Assembly: GCF_005405585.1 (NCBI RefSeq)
Contig: NZ_BJEQ01000002.1
Coordinates: 186,001 to 250,000 of the forward strand
Reading direction: 5' to 3'
Length of the DNA: 64,000 nt
DNA from: Agarivorans sp. Toyoura001
GTDB lineage: Bacteria; Pseudomonadota; Gammaproteobacteria; Enterobacterales; Celerinatantimonadaceae
Shown here: in pieces, positions 1 to 6,621 of the stretch
How the letters are laid out: each line of letters begins with the position of its first letter
Numbering within the stretch: position 1 is the stretch's first letter
The notes under the pieces: generated by a model
What the model was told of the DNA's origin: nothing
Databases searched by the model: none
The model's input: the letters and a program-made list of their open reading frames with translations, nothing else
Made by a program: the position numbers and the translations under genes

Positions 1-84
1 CACTTCCATATCTGAAGGTGACGGCTTTTCACAACCCTCGGCATTGTCACTGCGCAGCAGACACATATATTGTTTATTGCTCAT
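1..84 (-). CDS. YciI/DGPF-like protein, 5' end only (runs off left edge)
   Basis: Only the first 28 codons are in the window. The ATG at 84-82 is preceded by a good AAGGAG ribosome binding site read from the minus strand. The N-terminus begins MSNKQYMCLLRS, which resembles the first beta strand of YCII-related (DGPF) proteins, small ferredoxin-like-fold proteins of mostly unknown function. Assignment rests on this short stretch alone, so the family is tentative while the presence of a translated gene is fairly secure. Confidence 0.55.
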   Translation of the reverse strand, partial: MSNKQYMCLLRSDNAEGCEKPSPSDMEV

Positions 85-342
85 CGTTACTCTCCTTGAT
101 GCTAATTGAGCCAGTGGAACAAACTCCTCTGACAATACTATGACGCATCACTCAGACAAAGTTGGACACTTTAGTAAAAAAATTCAGATATAGGGAGTTG
201 GCAGACTAAGATTTATCACAAAGCACATACGCGCAAAGTTGATGAGGGAGTGACAAGTGTTAGTCAATAACCTCCAAAAGAAGAAGCTCTTAACGACGGC
301 AAACGCTAATTAGACCGCCAAGCCAAAAAACGTTAAGTTTTG

Positions 343-1137
343 CTAAATTTGAATATGGATATGGTCGTCGTGCCTTACAGATTTACAACCATGAAACCGA
401 ATTCTCGAGTCATCTAACTGTAAGCGCTCAACTAAATGCGGTTCAATAAATATCTTACTAATGGCGGTGTTCTTTAACAGGGTTTCAATTAGCTGCTTGT
501 TGTACTGATTAGAAAAGCTAAGTTCGGGGTGGTGCTGACCCAAAGTGAGATACCGCGAATAGTTATATTGAAAATACCCATTCTCTCTGCAAAAGGCGCT
601 GGTATTTGTTTCAATCAAACCCGGCCACTCAAACACTCCATAACCACTTACAGAAGGCGTAAAATGGCTCGGTTTGCCATATCCATCCTGATAAACATAG
701 CTAAGGTCAATTTTCCTGCCGTCGTTATGGCTTAGGTGAGGCAGTAAAGGAAAACGATTTAAAAAAGGGAAATTGGCATCTAAAATGTTCAAGCTTAAAG
801 CGGGTTGTTGTTGCTCCAAATTGCCGGCTATTTCAATTAGCGCTTTGTTTAGCTCTGGCACAACATAATTTCTGTTCAAGCCCACCGTTAACCACATATT
901 TAGTGGCTTAACATTGGTTAAATGTACCACCGGTTCTCTGCCAAATAACGGTGCGACATAAGGCACAACAGCTACCGTAAGTAAGGCATACATCGCCAAA
1001 TTGATAGCAAAGGCATAATAAAGCTTAGTGATTTTGCTAACACGACAAAGCAACATAGAAAGCAGATAAGAAACAGCCCCAACTTGCGTAACAATAGCTA
1101 AACCCAAACACACTAAAAGCCGCACAAAAAATTTCAC
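343..1137 (-). CDS. membrane-anchored LAS-type (MepA/VanY-like) metallopeptidase-like protein
   Basis: This 264-residue protein has two predicted N-terminal membrane segments (about residues 5-30 and 42-62) and a periplasmic C-terminal domain. The domain carries an H-x6-D pair (H137 in SHNDGRKID to D144) and a terminal HDDHIHI motif (H259, H261). That spacing matches zinc ligands of the LAS superfamily, which includes penicillin-insensitive murein endopeptidase MepA (SHQ..LDVD and HxH) and VanY. A role in cutting peptidoglycan peptides is inferred from those motifs only. Unlike MepA it has no cleavable signal and is anchored by two helices. It stands alone, with no operon partner, and its family is not one I can name exactly. 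Confidence 0.6.
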   Translation of the reverse strand: MKFFVRLLVCLGLAIVTQVGAVSYLLSMLLCRVSKITKLYYAFAINLAMYALLTVAVVPYVAPLFGREPVVHLTNVKPLNMWLTVGLNRNYVVPELNKALIEIAGNLEQQQPALSLNILDANFPFLNRFPLLPHLSHNDGRKIDLSYVYQDGYGKPSHFTPSVSGYGVFEWPGLIETNTSAFCRENGYFQYNYSRYLTLGQHHPELSFSNQYNKQLIETLLKNTAISKIFIEPHLVERLQLDDSRIRFHGCKSVRHDDHIHIQI

Positions 1138-1266
1138 GCTATCACTACCCTATTCACTTACTTTGGCTTCCTTCCAAGAAAATATACCTTAGCATCCAAC
1201 GGCTTAACATTCATTGCACTAGCCACATAAATAGCCACTTAAGCAATACAATCCCCAATAAATACA

Positions 1267-1289
1267 AAAAGCCGCACAAGGCGGCTTTT
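1267..1289 (-). terminator. rho-independent terminator after yajQ
   Basis: A perfect 9-bp stem, AAAAGCCGC/GCGGCTTTT, closes a 5-nt loop. It lies 27 bases beyond the yajQ stop. On the minus strand the stem ends in TTTT followed by a TGTATT tract. Confidence 0.8.
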
Positions 1290-1315
1290 AACAAAGAGCG
1301 AAACACACGTTAACT

Positions 1316-1798
1316 TTAGTCTCGAAAGTTCTCAAATTGAAACGGCTGGTCGAATTCACCACTGCGCACTAGCGCCATGGCTGCTTGTAAGTCGTCGCGC
1401 TTCTTGCCGGTAACACGTACTTGTTCACCTTGAATCGACGCTTGTACTTTAAGCTTGGCGTCTTTGATTTGCTTAACCACTTTTTTAGCGGTGGCTTGGT
1501 CAATACCATTTTTAAAATTGACCACTTGCGAGTGAGTTTTACCACTGCGAGTCACCAATGCTAAATCTATAGACTTGGCGTCTACCGAGCGTTTCACTAA
1601 CGTGCCACGTAAAATATGCAGCATTTGGTTAAGTTGAAACTCAGCTTCAGCAGTCATTTTTACTGACTCATCTTTATACTCAAAACTGGCTTCTACACCA
1701 CGAAAATCAAACCGTGTTTCAAGCTCACGAATCGCGTTGTCACAGGCGTGACGAACTTCGTTAGCATCAATCTCAGAAACAATGTCAAATGAAGGCAT
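1316..1798 (-). CDS. yajQ: YajQ family nucleotide-binding protein
   Basis: This 160-residue cytosolic protein begins [11 protein letters not shown] and contains the conserved [10 protein letters not shown] stretch typical of YajQ (UPF0234). Its length is normal for the family. YajQ homologues bind nucleic acid or c-di-GMP; the Xanthomonas homologue is a c-di-GMP effector that partners a LysR regulator. In E. coli yajQ sits beside panE and yajL; here those two lie just across a divergent intergenic region, so the neighbourhood is conserved although orientation differs. A c-di-GMP role here is inference, although two c-di-GMP metabolism genes lie elsewhere in the window. Confidence 0.95.
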   Translation of the reverse strand: MPSFDIVSEIDANEVRHACDNAIRELETRFDFRGVEASFEYKDESVKMTAEAEFQLNQMLHILRGTLVKRSVDAKSIDLALVTRSGKTHSQVVNFKNGIDQATAKKVVKQIKDAKLKVQASIQGEQVRVTGKKRDDLQAAMALVRSGEFDQPFQFENFRD

Positions 1799-1945
1799 GT
1801 TTTCTATCCCCTTAAATTTGGCTTATGCGAAAATGCTTGCATTATACCTGTGCTATCCGAAAATGCATGCTTCGGAGTATCTGGACAATAGTAATCTTAG
1901 ATAAGCCAAGACTGAACCATTTCTAACAAAGAGTAACAAGCAATA

Positions 1946-2305
1946 GTGAAACAACGCAGAGCATTTTTTCGCGGGCTGTTGTGGGCAAGCCTACTTGGTA
2001 TTTTTGTATTAGCCCTATGGCCAATGCACATAGTTGGCCCGATAGCGCACTCCGATAAACTGCTGCACCTAGTGTGCTTCTTTGGTTTAGCCTGGCTGGC
2101 ACAACTGGCCGACTATAGTTACCGAGAACTAGCCCTTGGTTTATTGGTTTTTGGTGGGTTCATCGAACTGTCGCAAGGATTAAGTAGCTCCCGGCAAGCT
2201 TCTTGGTTAGATTTATTGGCGGATATACTGGGCGTAGTAAGCTATTTAGCCTTAAGCCGACACTCAAGCATACAAAAGGTGAACCGATGTATCACTGCGC
2301 AATAG
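1946..2305 (+). CDS. VanZ-like family small membrane protein
   Basis: This 119-residue protein starts at GTG, with an AAGAG element upstream. It has about four hydrophobic segments and the VanZ-type pattern of a SDKLLHLVCFFGLAWL helix followed by a conserved acidic-Q motif (FIELSQGL) and SWLDLLADILG. VanZ proteins modestly raise teicoplanin resistance in enterococci, but most members, including this short form, have no defined function. The 3' end overlaps the panE start by 19 bp, so the two are probably translationally coupled. It separates yajQ from panE, which are adjacent in E. coli. Confidence 0.8.
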   Translation: MKQRRAFFRGLLWASLLGIFVLALWPMHIVGPIAHSDKLLHLVCFFGLAWLAQLADYSYRELALGLLVFGGFIELSQGLSSSRQASWLDLLADILGVVSYLALSRHSSIQKVNRCITAQ

Positions 2306-3192
2306 TTGGCGCTGGCGCTGTCGGCGGCTTACTGGCTGCACTGTTGAGCCAACACAGTAAAGTGTGTTTTGTTGACCCGCGTATCGCCAGAGAAAGCAGC
2401 CTAGCGCTTACTTTAACGCCTTTTTCTGCCGACAAAAGCACCCAGCTACGCTCTCGCTTGCCACTCTTCAATACCATACCTAGCTGCCGCTGGTTAATCA
2501 TATGCGTAAAAGCTCATCAAGTGGCCAGCGCAGTGGCCGCTCTTACTATTCCTGCGGATTGTAAGGTTATCTTAATGGTGAATGGTTTAGGCGCGCATCA
2601 AGACCTAATTGATCAACTTAATCCCGAGCAGCTCTACTTAGCCAGTAATACCCATGGCGCATTAGTATTGAGTAAAAGCCAACAAGCCCTGCACATTAAG
2701 CATACCGGCTTAGGTAAAATTGATCTGGGTAGCTATTTAGGCAGCGCTGAACCTGATGAGCTATCGCTGCTGAACGAGGCCTTAGCTCCACTACACTGGC
2801 ATAACAATATCTACCCAGCACTATGGTTAAAACTGGCCATTAACTGCTGCATAAATCCGCTTACTGCTATTCACAATTGTCCAAACGGAGATCTGTTAAA
2901 TAGCCATTACCAACAAACTCTAGAAGCCCTATGCCAAGAGCTTAGCCTAGTAGCAGAGCGCGAGGGAATTACGCTCAGCGCAGAGTATTTACTTCAAACA
3001 GTGCGCTTAGTGGCACAAAACACCGCTGCTAACTATTCTTCAATGCATCAAGATATTCATCATCAACGAACTAGCGAGATTAACTACATAAATGCTTATG
3101 TGTTGCAACGCGCCAAACAGTTTCAGCTGCACTGCCCTTACAATGAAAAAATGTTAGAACAGATTAAAAAACTGGAGCAACAATATGACTAA
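2287..3192 (+). CDS. panE: 2-dehydropantoate 2-reductase (ketopantoate reductase)
   Basis: It makes pantoate from ketopantoate with NADPH for coenzyme A synthesis. The start chosen is the ATG at 2287 (AAGGTG six bases upstream), giving 301 residues; the frame is open further upstream but the family starts directly before the Rossmann motif. Visible motifs are GAGAVGG (NADP binding), VKAHQ with the conserved lysine, MVNGLG, KLAINCCINPLTA with the catalytic lysine, and SSMHQDI followed by TSEINYINA with the substrate-binding glutamate. The gene overlaps yajL by 8 bp, the same order as in E. coli. Confidence 0.93.
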   Translation: MYHCAIVGAGAVGGLLAALLSQHSKVCFVDPRIARESSLALTLTPFSADKSTQLRSRLPLFNTIPSCRWLIICVKAHQVASAVAALTIPADCKVILMVNGLGAHQDLIDQLNPEQLYLASNTHGALVLSKSQQALHIKHTGLGKIDLGSYLGSAEPDELSLLNEALAPLHWHNNIYPALWLKLAINCCINPLTAIHNCPNGDLLNSHYQQTLEALCQELSLVAEREGITLSAEYLLQTVRLVAQNTAANYSSMHQDIHHQRTSEINYINAYVLQRAKQFQLHCPYNEKMLEQIKKLEQQYD

Positions 3193-3745
3193 AGTGATGG
3201 TAGCCATTGCACCCGGCAGTGAGGAAATTGAAGCCGTAACGATTATCGACGTATTACGCCGAGCCGATGTAACGGTGGATGTGGTAAGTGTTTGCCCTGC
3301 AGGTAGCCTAGAGATATGTGCATCTCGAGGAGTGAAGCTGCTTGCCGATCTACACCTTAATCAGATAGACGCCTCAGCTTACGATATGTTGGTATTGCCA
3401 GGAGGAGTGCCTGGTAGTGAGGTTTTCCGTGATTCGATTCACTTGATTGAGATACTGAAAAACCGCTCCAATACTCAATGGCTAGCGGCAATATGTGCTG
3501 CGCCAGCACTTGTGCTAGTACCTCACAACTTACTTGGGGAAGCTCAAGTAACCTGCCATCCCGGCTTTCAAAAAGATCTGCCTAAACAGCTATTATCCAC
3601 ACAGCGAGTGGTAGTCGATAAAACTCATCAATTGATTACTAGCCAAGGCCCAGGAACAGCCCTCGAATTTAGTTTGGCATTAGTCGCGCAATTAAAAGGG
3701 CAAGATTGCGCAAACGCAGTAGCGGCGCCAATGGTACTTGCTTAG
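3185..3745 (+). CDS. yajL: DJ-1/PfpI family protein YajL
   Basis: This 186-residue cytosolic protein of the DJ-1/ThiJ/PfpI superfamily aligns closely with E. coli YajL: APGSEEIEAV contains the conserved glutamate, and the nucleophile elbow AAICAAPALVL contains the reactive cysteine, followed by TSQGPGTALEF. YajL is described as a chaperone/oxidative stress protein that protects thiol proteins and is reported to deglycate methylglyoxal adducts. It overlaps the 3' end of panE, so the two are co-transcribed. thiI, which follows in E. coli, is absent here. Confidence 0.92.
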   Translation: MTKVMVAIAPGSEEIEAVTIIDVLRRADVTVDVVSVCPAGSLEICASRGVKLLADLHLNQIDASAYDMLVLPGGVPGSEVFRDSIHLIEILKNRSNTQWLAAICAAPALVLVPHNLLGEAQVTCHPGFQKDLPKQLLSTQRVVVDKTHQLITSQGPGTALEFSLALVAQLKGQDCANAVAAPMVLA

Positions 3746-3772
3746 ATATAAGTTCTTATATCAACCAAATAA

Positions 3773-3793
3773 AAGCCATGCTCAGCATGGCTT
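3773..3793. terminator. bidirectional terminator between yajL and mannanase gene
   Basis: A perfect 9-bp stem AAGCCATGC/GCATGGCTT closes a 3-nt loop between two convergent genes. On the minus strand it is followed by TTATTTGG, so the clearest terminator activity is for the mannanase gene. Confidence 0.7.
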
Positions 3794-3815
3794 AAACTTA
3801 GTATGGGCGATTACC

Positions 3816-5405
3816 TTATTGGCAAACCACGCCAGTTACTGCCGTAGCATTACCCGCTCCGCTTCCAGTAAAGCCAAACTCAACACTTTCGCCAGCGGCG
3901 ATGGTGCTATTCCAACCAACGTTAGACGCTGTATAACCTTCTGCAGAAACCATTGTAGTATTCCAAGAACTGGTCACCGTTGAACCATCACTGTAACCCC
4001 AGCTCACTTCCCATCCGTTAATCGCTTCGCTGCCATTATTGGTGATTGTGACTGCGCCTTGGAATCCACTATCCCAGCTATTGACGACCAAATGCTTACA
4101 GGCCGCGTTAGGATCCACCGGGTCCGTTGGGTCTGTTGGGTCCGTTGGGTCTGTTGGGTCTGTTGGGTCTGTTGGGTCTGTTGGGTCTGTTGGGTCTACA
4201 GGACCATCAACCAAGCCGCCAGAACCTGCAGGAATATTCAGACACATTGTGTAACCCACACAGCTTCCGCCATTTTCTTGTGAGTGACCACCGTCTTCAT
4301 ATAAACAAACAGGAATGATGGTGCCATAAAAGTCGCACTGTTGAATCACAGGCAGCTCTTGTCCATCAAACACCGAGGCTAAAGTAGACGTTTGTTTAAT
4401 CCCATTAATGCCGTTGAATAAACGCTCACCCCAAGGAGTTAACTTACTTGCATCAAAATTAACTGTCATATCCAATTCAAAGGTACCGGGGGCAGTGTTG
4501 CCAGACCACGACCAGCCAAGATAACCAATACTATACTCTTCAGCGACCGCCAAAATAGCATCTTCATCTACGTCTTGACCCTGATGATCCATACCAAATT
4601 CGCCAACAATCAACGGCATGTTATGACGAGTTAGGAAGGTAGATACATAAGATTCGATTTTCTCGCGATTTTGGTAAACCTGGTACATATGCACACTAAA
4701 CATGATGTTATTTAGCGTATCAGCCGATGCGACATCTGAGGCATGATCCAGCATAATTTCTTGCCAATCTTGCCCCCAGTTCGCTGCATCTACCATCAAG
4801 GTATGAGTGAAGCCGGCATCACGTAGTGTGGTAATCGCTTGCTTATGTTCACTCACATAGGTTTCTGCGGGAACGTTATTGCCAAATGGTTCGTTAGCAA
4901 TATTGATGATAACGTAGTCTTCTTCACCCTTTAATACATCGGCCAACTCCACCCAGTAAGCGGCGGTGATTTGCATTTCTCCAGCTTCAGCTTTCTCACC
5001 CGAGCCGGTGACATCATGCACTTCTAGCACACATACCAAGCGGTTTAACTTACACATTTTTACCACTTTGGCAACATCGGCGGCATCGTTTTTAGCAAAC
5101 TGCTGGCCATCACTCAGTACCACTCGCACTGTATTTGCGCCGGCTTCAGCAATATCGCGAAACGCACCTTGGCGATAGTTGTACCAAGCGTGTGCATGGT
5201 TAACCCCGCGCATGATAACCGGCTTACCATTGCCATCTAATAGCTGAGTGCCCGAGGTAGTAAAACCCGCCGAAGCAGAAAAGCTAAGGCCAGATACTGT
5301 AGCGACTAAACTCAATATCCCAGCTTTGATAATTGTTTTTATTGCTGCTTTTTCTGTTCTAAGGCCAGAAGACAACAGCCATTCCCTTGTGTTGTAGCGT
5401 TTCAT
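3816..5405 (-). CDS. secreted endo-beta-1,4-mannanase (GH5_8-like) with CBM10-like and CBM2 modules
   Basis: This is a 529-residue modular secreted hydrolase. Residues 1-46 form a long signal peptide ending SASA. The GH5 domain (about 47-345) resembles bacterial subfamily 8 beta-mannanases: GTQLLDGNGKPVIMRGVNHAH, the VRVVLSDGQ and VLEVHDVTG stretches, NIANEP with the acid E172, and VGEFG with the nucleophile E269. Then come a cysteine-rich CBM10-like module (about 357-388, CDFYG...C...ENGGSC), a (Pro-Thr-Asp)n linker (about 401-432) and a C-terminal CBM2 (about 435-529, bounded by C436 and C528). It should cut mannan outside the cell while holding polysaccharide. A GGAG site precedes the ATG. 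Cellulase activity is a less likely alternative. Confidence 0.88.
   Translation of the reverse strand: MKRYNTREWLLSSGLRTEKAAIKTIIKAGILSLVATVSGLSFSASAGFTTSGTQLLDGNGKPVIMRGVNHAHAWYNYRQGAFRDIAEAGANTVRVVLSDGQQFAKNDAADVAKVVKMCKLNRLVCVLEVHDVTGSGEKAEAGEMQITAAYWVELADVLKGEEDYVIINIANEPFGNNVPAETYVSEHKQAITTLRDAGFTHTLMVDAANWGQDWQEIMLDHASDVASADTLNNIMFSVHMYQVYQNREKIESYVSTFLTRHNMPLIVGEFGMDHQGQDVDEDAILAVAEEYSIGYLGWSWSGNTAPGTFELDMTVNFDASKLTPWGERLFNGINGIKQTSTLASVFDGQELPVIQQCDFYGTIIPVCLYEDGGHSQENGGSCVGYTMCLNIPAGSGGLVDGPVDPTDPTDPTDPTDPTDPTDPTDPTDPVDPNAACKHLVVNSWDSGFQGAVTITNNGSEAINGWEVSWGYSDGSTVTSSWNTTMVSAEGYTASNVGWNSTIAAGESVEFGFTGSGAGNATAVTGVVCQ
4120..4197 (-). repeat. 9-bp tandem repeat coding the Pro-Thr-Asp linker
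   Basis: Eight complete 9-bp units, GGGTCTGTT or GGGTCCGTT on the plus strand, plus a partial unit. Read on the minus strand they encode repeated Asp-Pro-Thr between the CBM10-like and CBM2 modules. The units are nearly identical at the nucleotide level, which suggests recent expansion by slippage. Confidence 0.9.
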
Positions 5406-5636
5406 AGTTACTCCATATTGTTGTGTTATAAGTTGAAAAATAAGCCAAAAACCCTATTGATCAATTAAACAATAATAACTAATTTACATTTCGCATGAAA
5501 AACTAAAGGTTTCATACCGCTTTCATCAAATAGCTATGCTTAGGTCTTAGTTTGAATAAAAGTTATAAATGCTTTCTTGATTATTTGTATTATTGTTAGA
5601 CCTAAATTAATTGACCGTGATAACGCGCTTATCCCC

Positions 5637-5670
5637 GCTTGTTGCTAATATTCGAATCCAAGCAACAAGC
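5637..5670. repeat. inverted repeat downstream of carbonic anhydrase
   Basis: A 10-bp perfect inverted repeat GCTTGTTGCT/AGCAACAAGC flanks a 14-nt loop, 22 bases past the carbonic anhydrase stop. There is no T-tract on the minus strand. It could be a 3' stabilising hairpin or a weak terminator. Confidence 0.5.
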
Positions 5671-5691
5671 CGGTTTAGTCGTCAGCGACAT

Positions 5692-6438
5692 TTACTCAAG
5701 AATGGTTCTGGCGTTGATCGCTTGCAACGGACGGTTGTTTGGATGCTGCATAAGCGCGGTAAAATCATCAATTTGTTGTGCAGAGGCACTTACCGGGGAC
5801 TTAAGTACTATCCAACTCACACCTTCAGAACAAGGAGGGGTTGTTAGCGAGCCATTAAAACGGTAATAATCTTGCTGACTTGGCCACAGCGCTAAGGCGC
5901 TCACCACCTGACTTAATTCGGCTTGCTCTCCCAAATTTTTAGGCATTTTGGCCCACACTTTACTCAGCTCTTGGTTAGCCTCACCTTGCTCAAACATTAA
6001 TGCCACAACCGCTAAGTTACCTTGCTTGTCTGCATGAACAAAATGGGCCTCTAAGGGGTAAGATTGGCCCTTAACGGTATTTTCACTAGGAGAGTGGAAA
6101 TGAAACTGCTTTAACTCAAACTCATGGCCATCCAAACCTAGAGTGCTGCCAGCTGCGTAGTTGACTTGAATAGTATGACCGTTATTAACTACCGCTTCAC
6201 CCGCGGGTTTATAGGCTACGGTAAGGCTTTCTAACTCACCTTTAATTGTATGACTTATATCAACGGGTGATTGATTTTTACCACCTGCGCAAGTGGCAAA
6301 TTCAGGGGCTAGCTCACCCCAATGCGCAGGGCCCTGATGACCGGAGTATGACCAATGAGCGCTTTCTTTAGCTCCTGCTACTGCCGATGCACTAATTAAA
6401 GATCCCGCTAAAATAACGTTTAAGATTTGCTTGTTCAT
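5692..6438 (-). CDS. periplasmic alpha-carbonic anhydrase
   Basis: This 248-residue alpha-class carbonic anhydrase interconverts CO2 and bicarbonate. Residues 1-22 form a Sec signal peptide (ISASAVAGA). HWSYSGHQGPAHWGEL and QSPVDI are the usual N-terminal motifs. The zinc ligands are H113 and H115 (QFHFHSPSEN) and H132 (LEAHFVH); the TTPPCSEGVSW stretch holds the active-site threonine, with a likely disulfide between C50 and the TTPPC cysteine. It is probably periplasmic and may supply or buffer bicarbonate in seawater. It shares the strand of its neighbours but lies more than 180 bp from the amylase gene, so it is likely a separate unit. Confidence 0.95.
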   Translation of the reverse strand: MNKQILNVILAGSLISASAVAGAKESAHWSYSGHQGPAHWGELAPEFATCAGGKNQSPVDISHTIKGELESLTVAYKPAGEAVVNNGHTIQVNYAAGSTLGLDGHEFELKQFHFHSPSENTVKGQSYPLEAHFVHADKQGNLAVVALMFEQGEANQELSKVWAKMPKNLGEQAELSQVVSALALWPSQQDYYRFNGSLTTPPCSEGVSWIVLKSPVSASAQQIDDFTALMQHPNNRPLQAINARTILE

Positions 6439-6578
6439 TTCTTGCTTCCTTCAAAAATGGAAAACTCACTACTCGAACCGAATGGATAAAAGTAAGAGGA
6501 AACAAGGTTTTAACAGCCTAATGACCATTGAATCAATATAGAGATGGAAATAATGACTAAATTAATTATAACGGGTGT

Positions 6579-6605
6579 AAAAAAAGCCTTACTAATGTAA
6601 GGCTT
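6579..6605 (-). terminator. rho-independent terminator after alpha-amylase
   Basis: A perfect 9-bp stem AAGCCTTAC/GTAAGGCTT with a 4-nt loop is followed on the minus strand by an uninterrupted run of T residues. It lies 17 bases after the amylase stop and is a textbook intrinsic terminator. Confidence 0.9.
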
Positions 6606-6621
6606 AACATGGTTTATAGTT

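Noticed and set aside
4120-4197. Possible CRISPR-like array
   Set aside because: The units are only 9 bp, have no spacers and encode a protein linker in frame.
4039-4318. Plus-strand open frames opposite the mannanase linker with glycine/serine/valine or cysteine/tryptophan repeats
   Set aside because: They are antisense readings of the 9-bp tandem repeat, with no ribosome sites or domain.
3816-5405. Calling the GH5 enzyme a cellulase
   Set aside because: The catalytic domain pattern (NHAH, VVLSDG, EVHD, NIANEP) is that of subfamily 8 mannanases; the cellulose-type CBMs alone mislead.
5637-5670. Rho-independent terminator for the carbonic anhydrase gene
   Set aside because: The hairpin lacks a T-tract on the minus strand; listed only as an inverted repeat.
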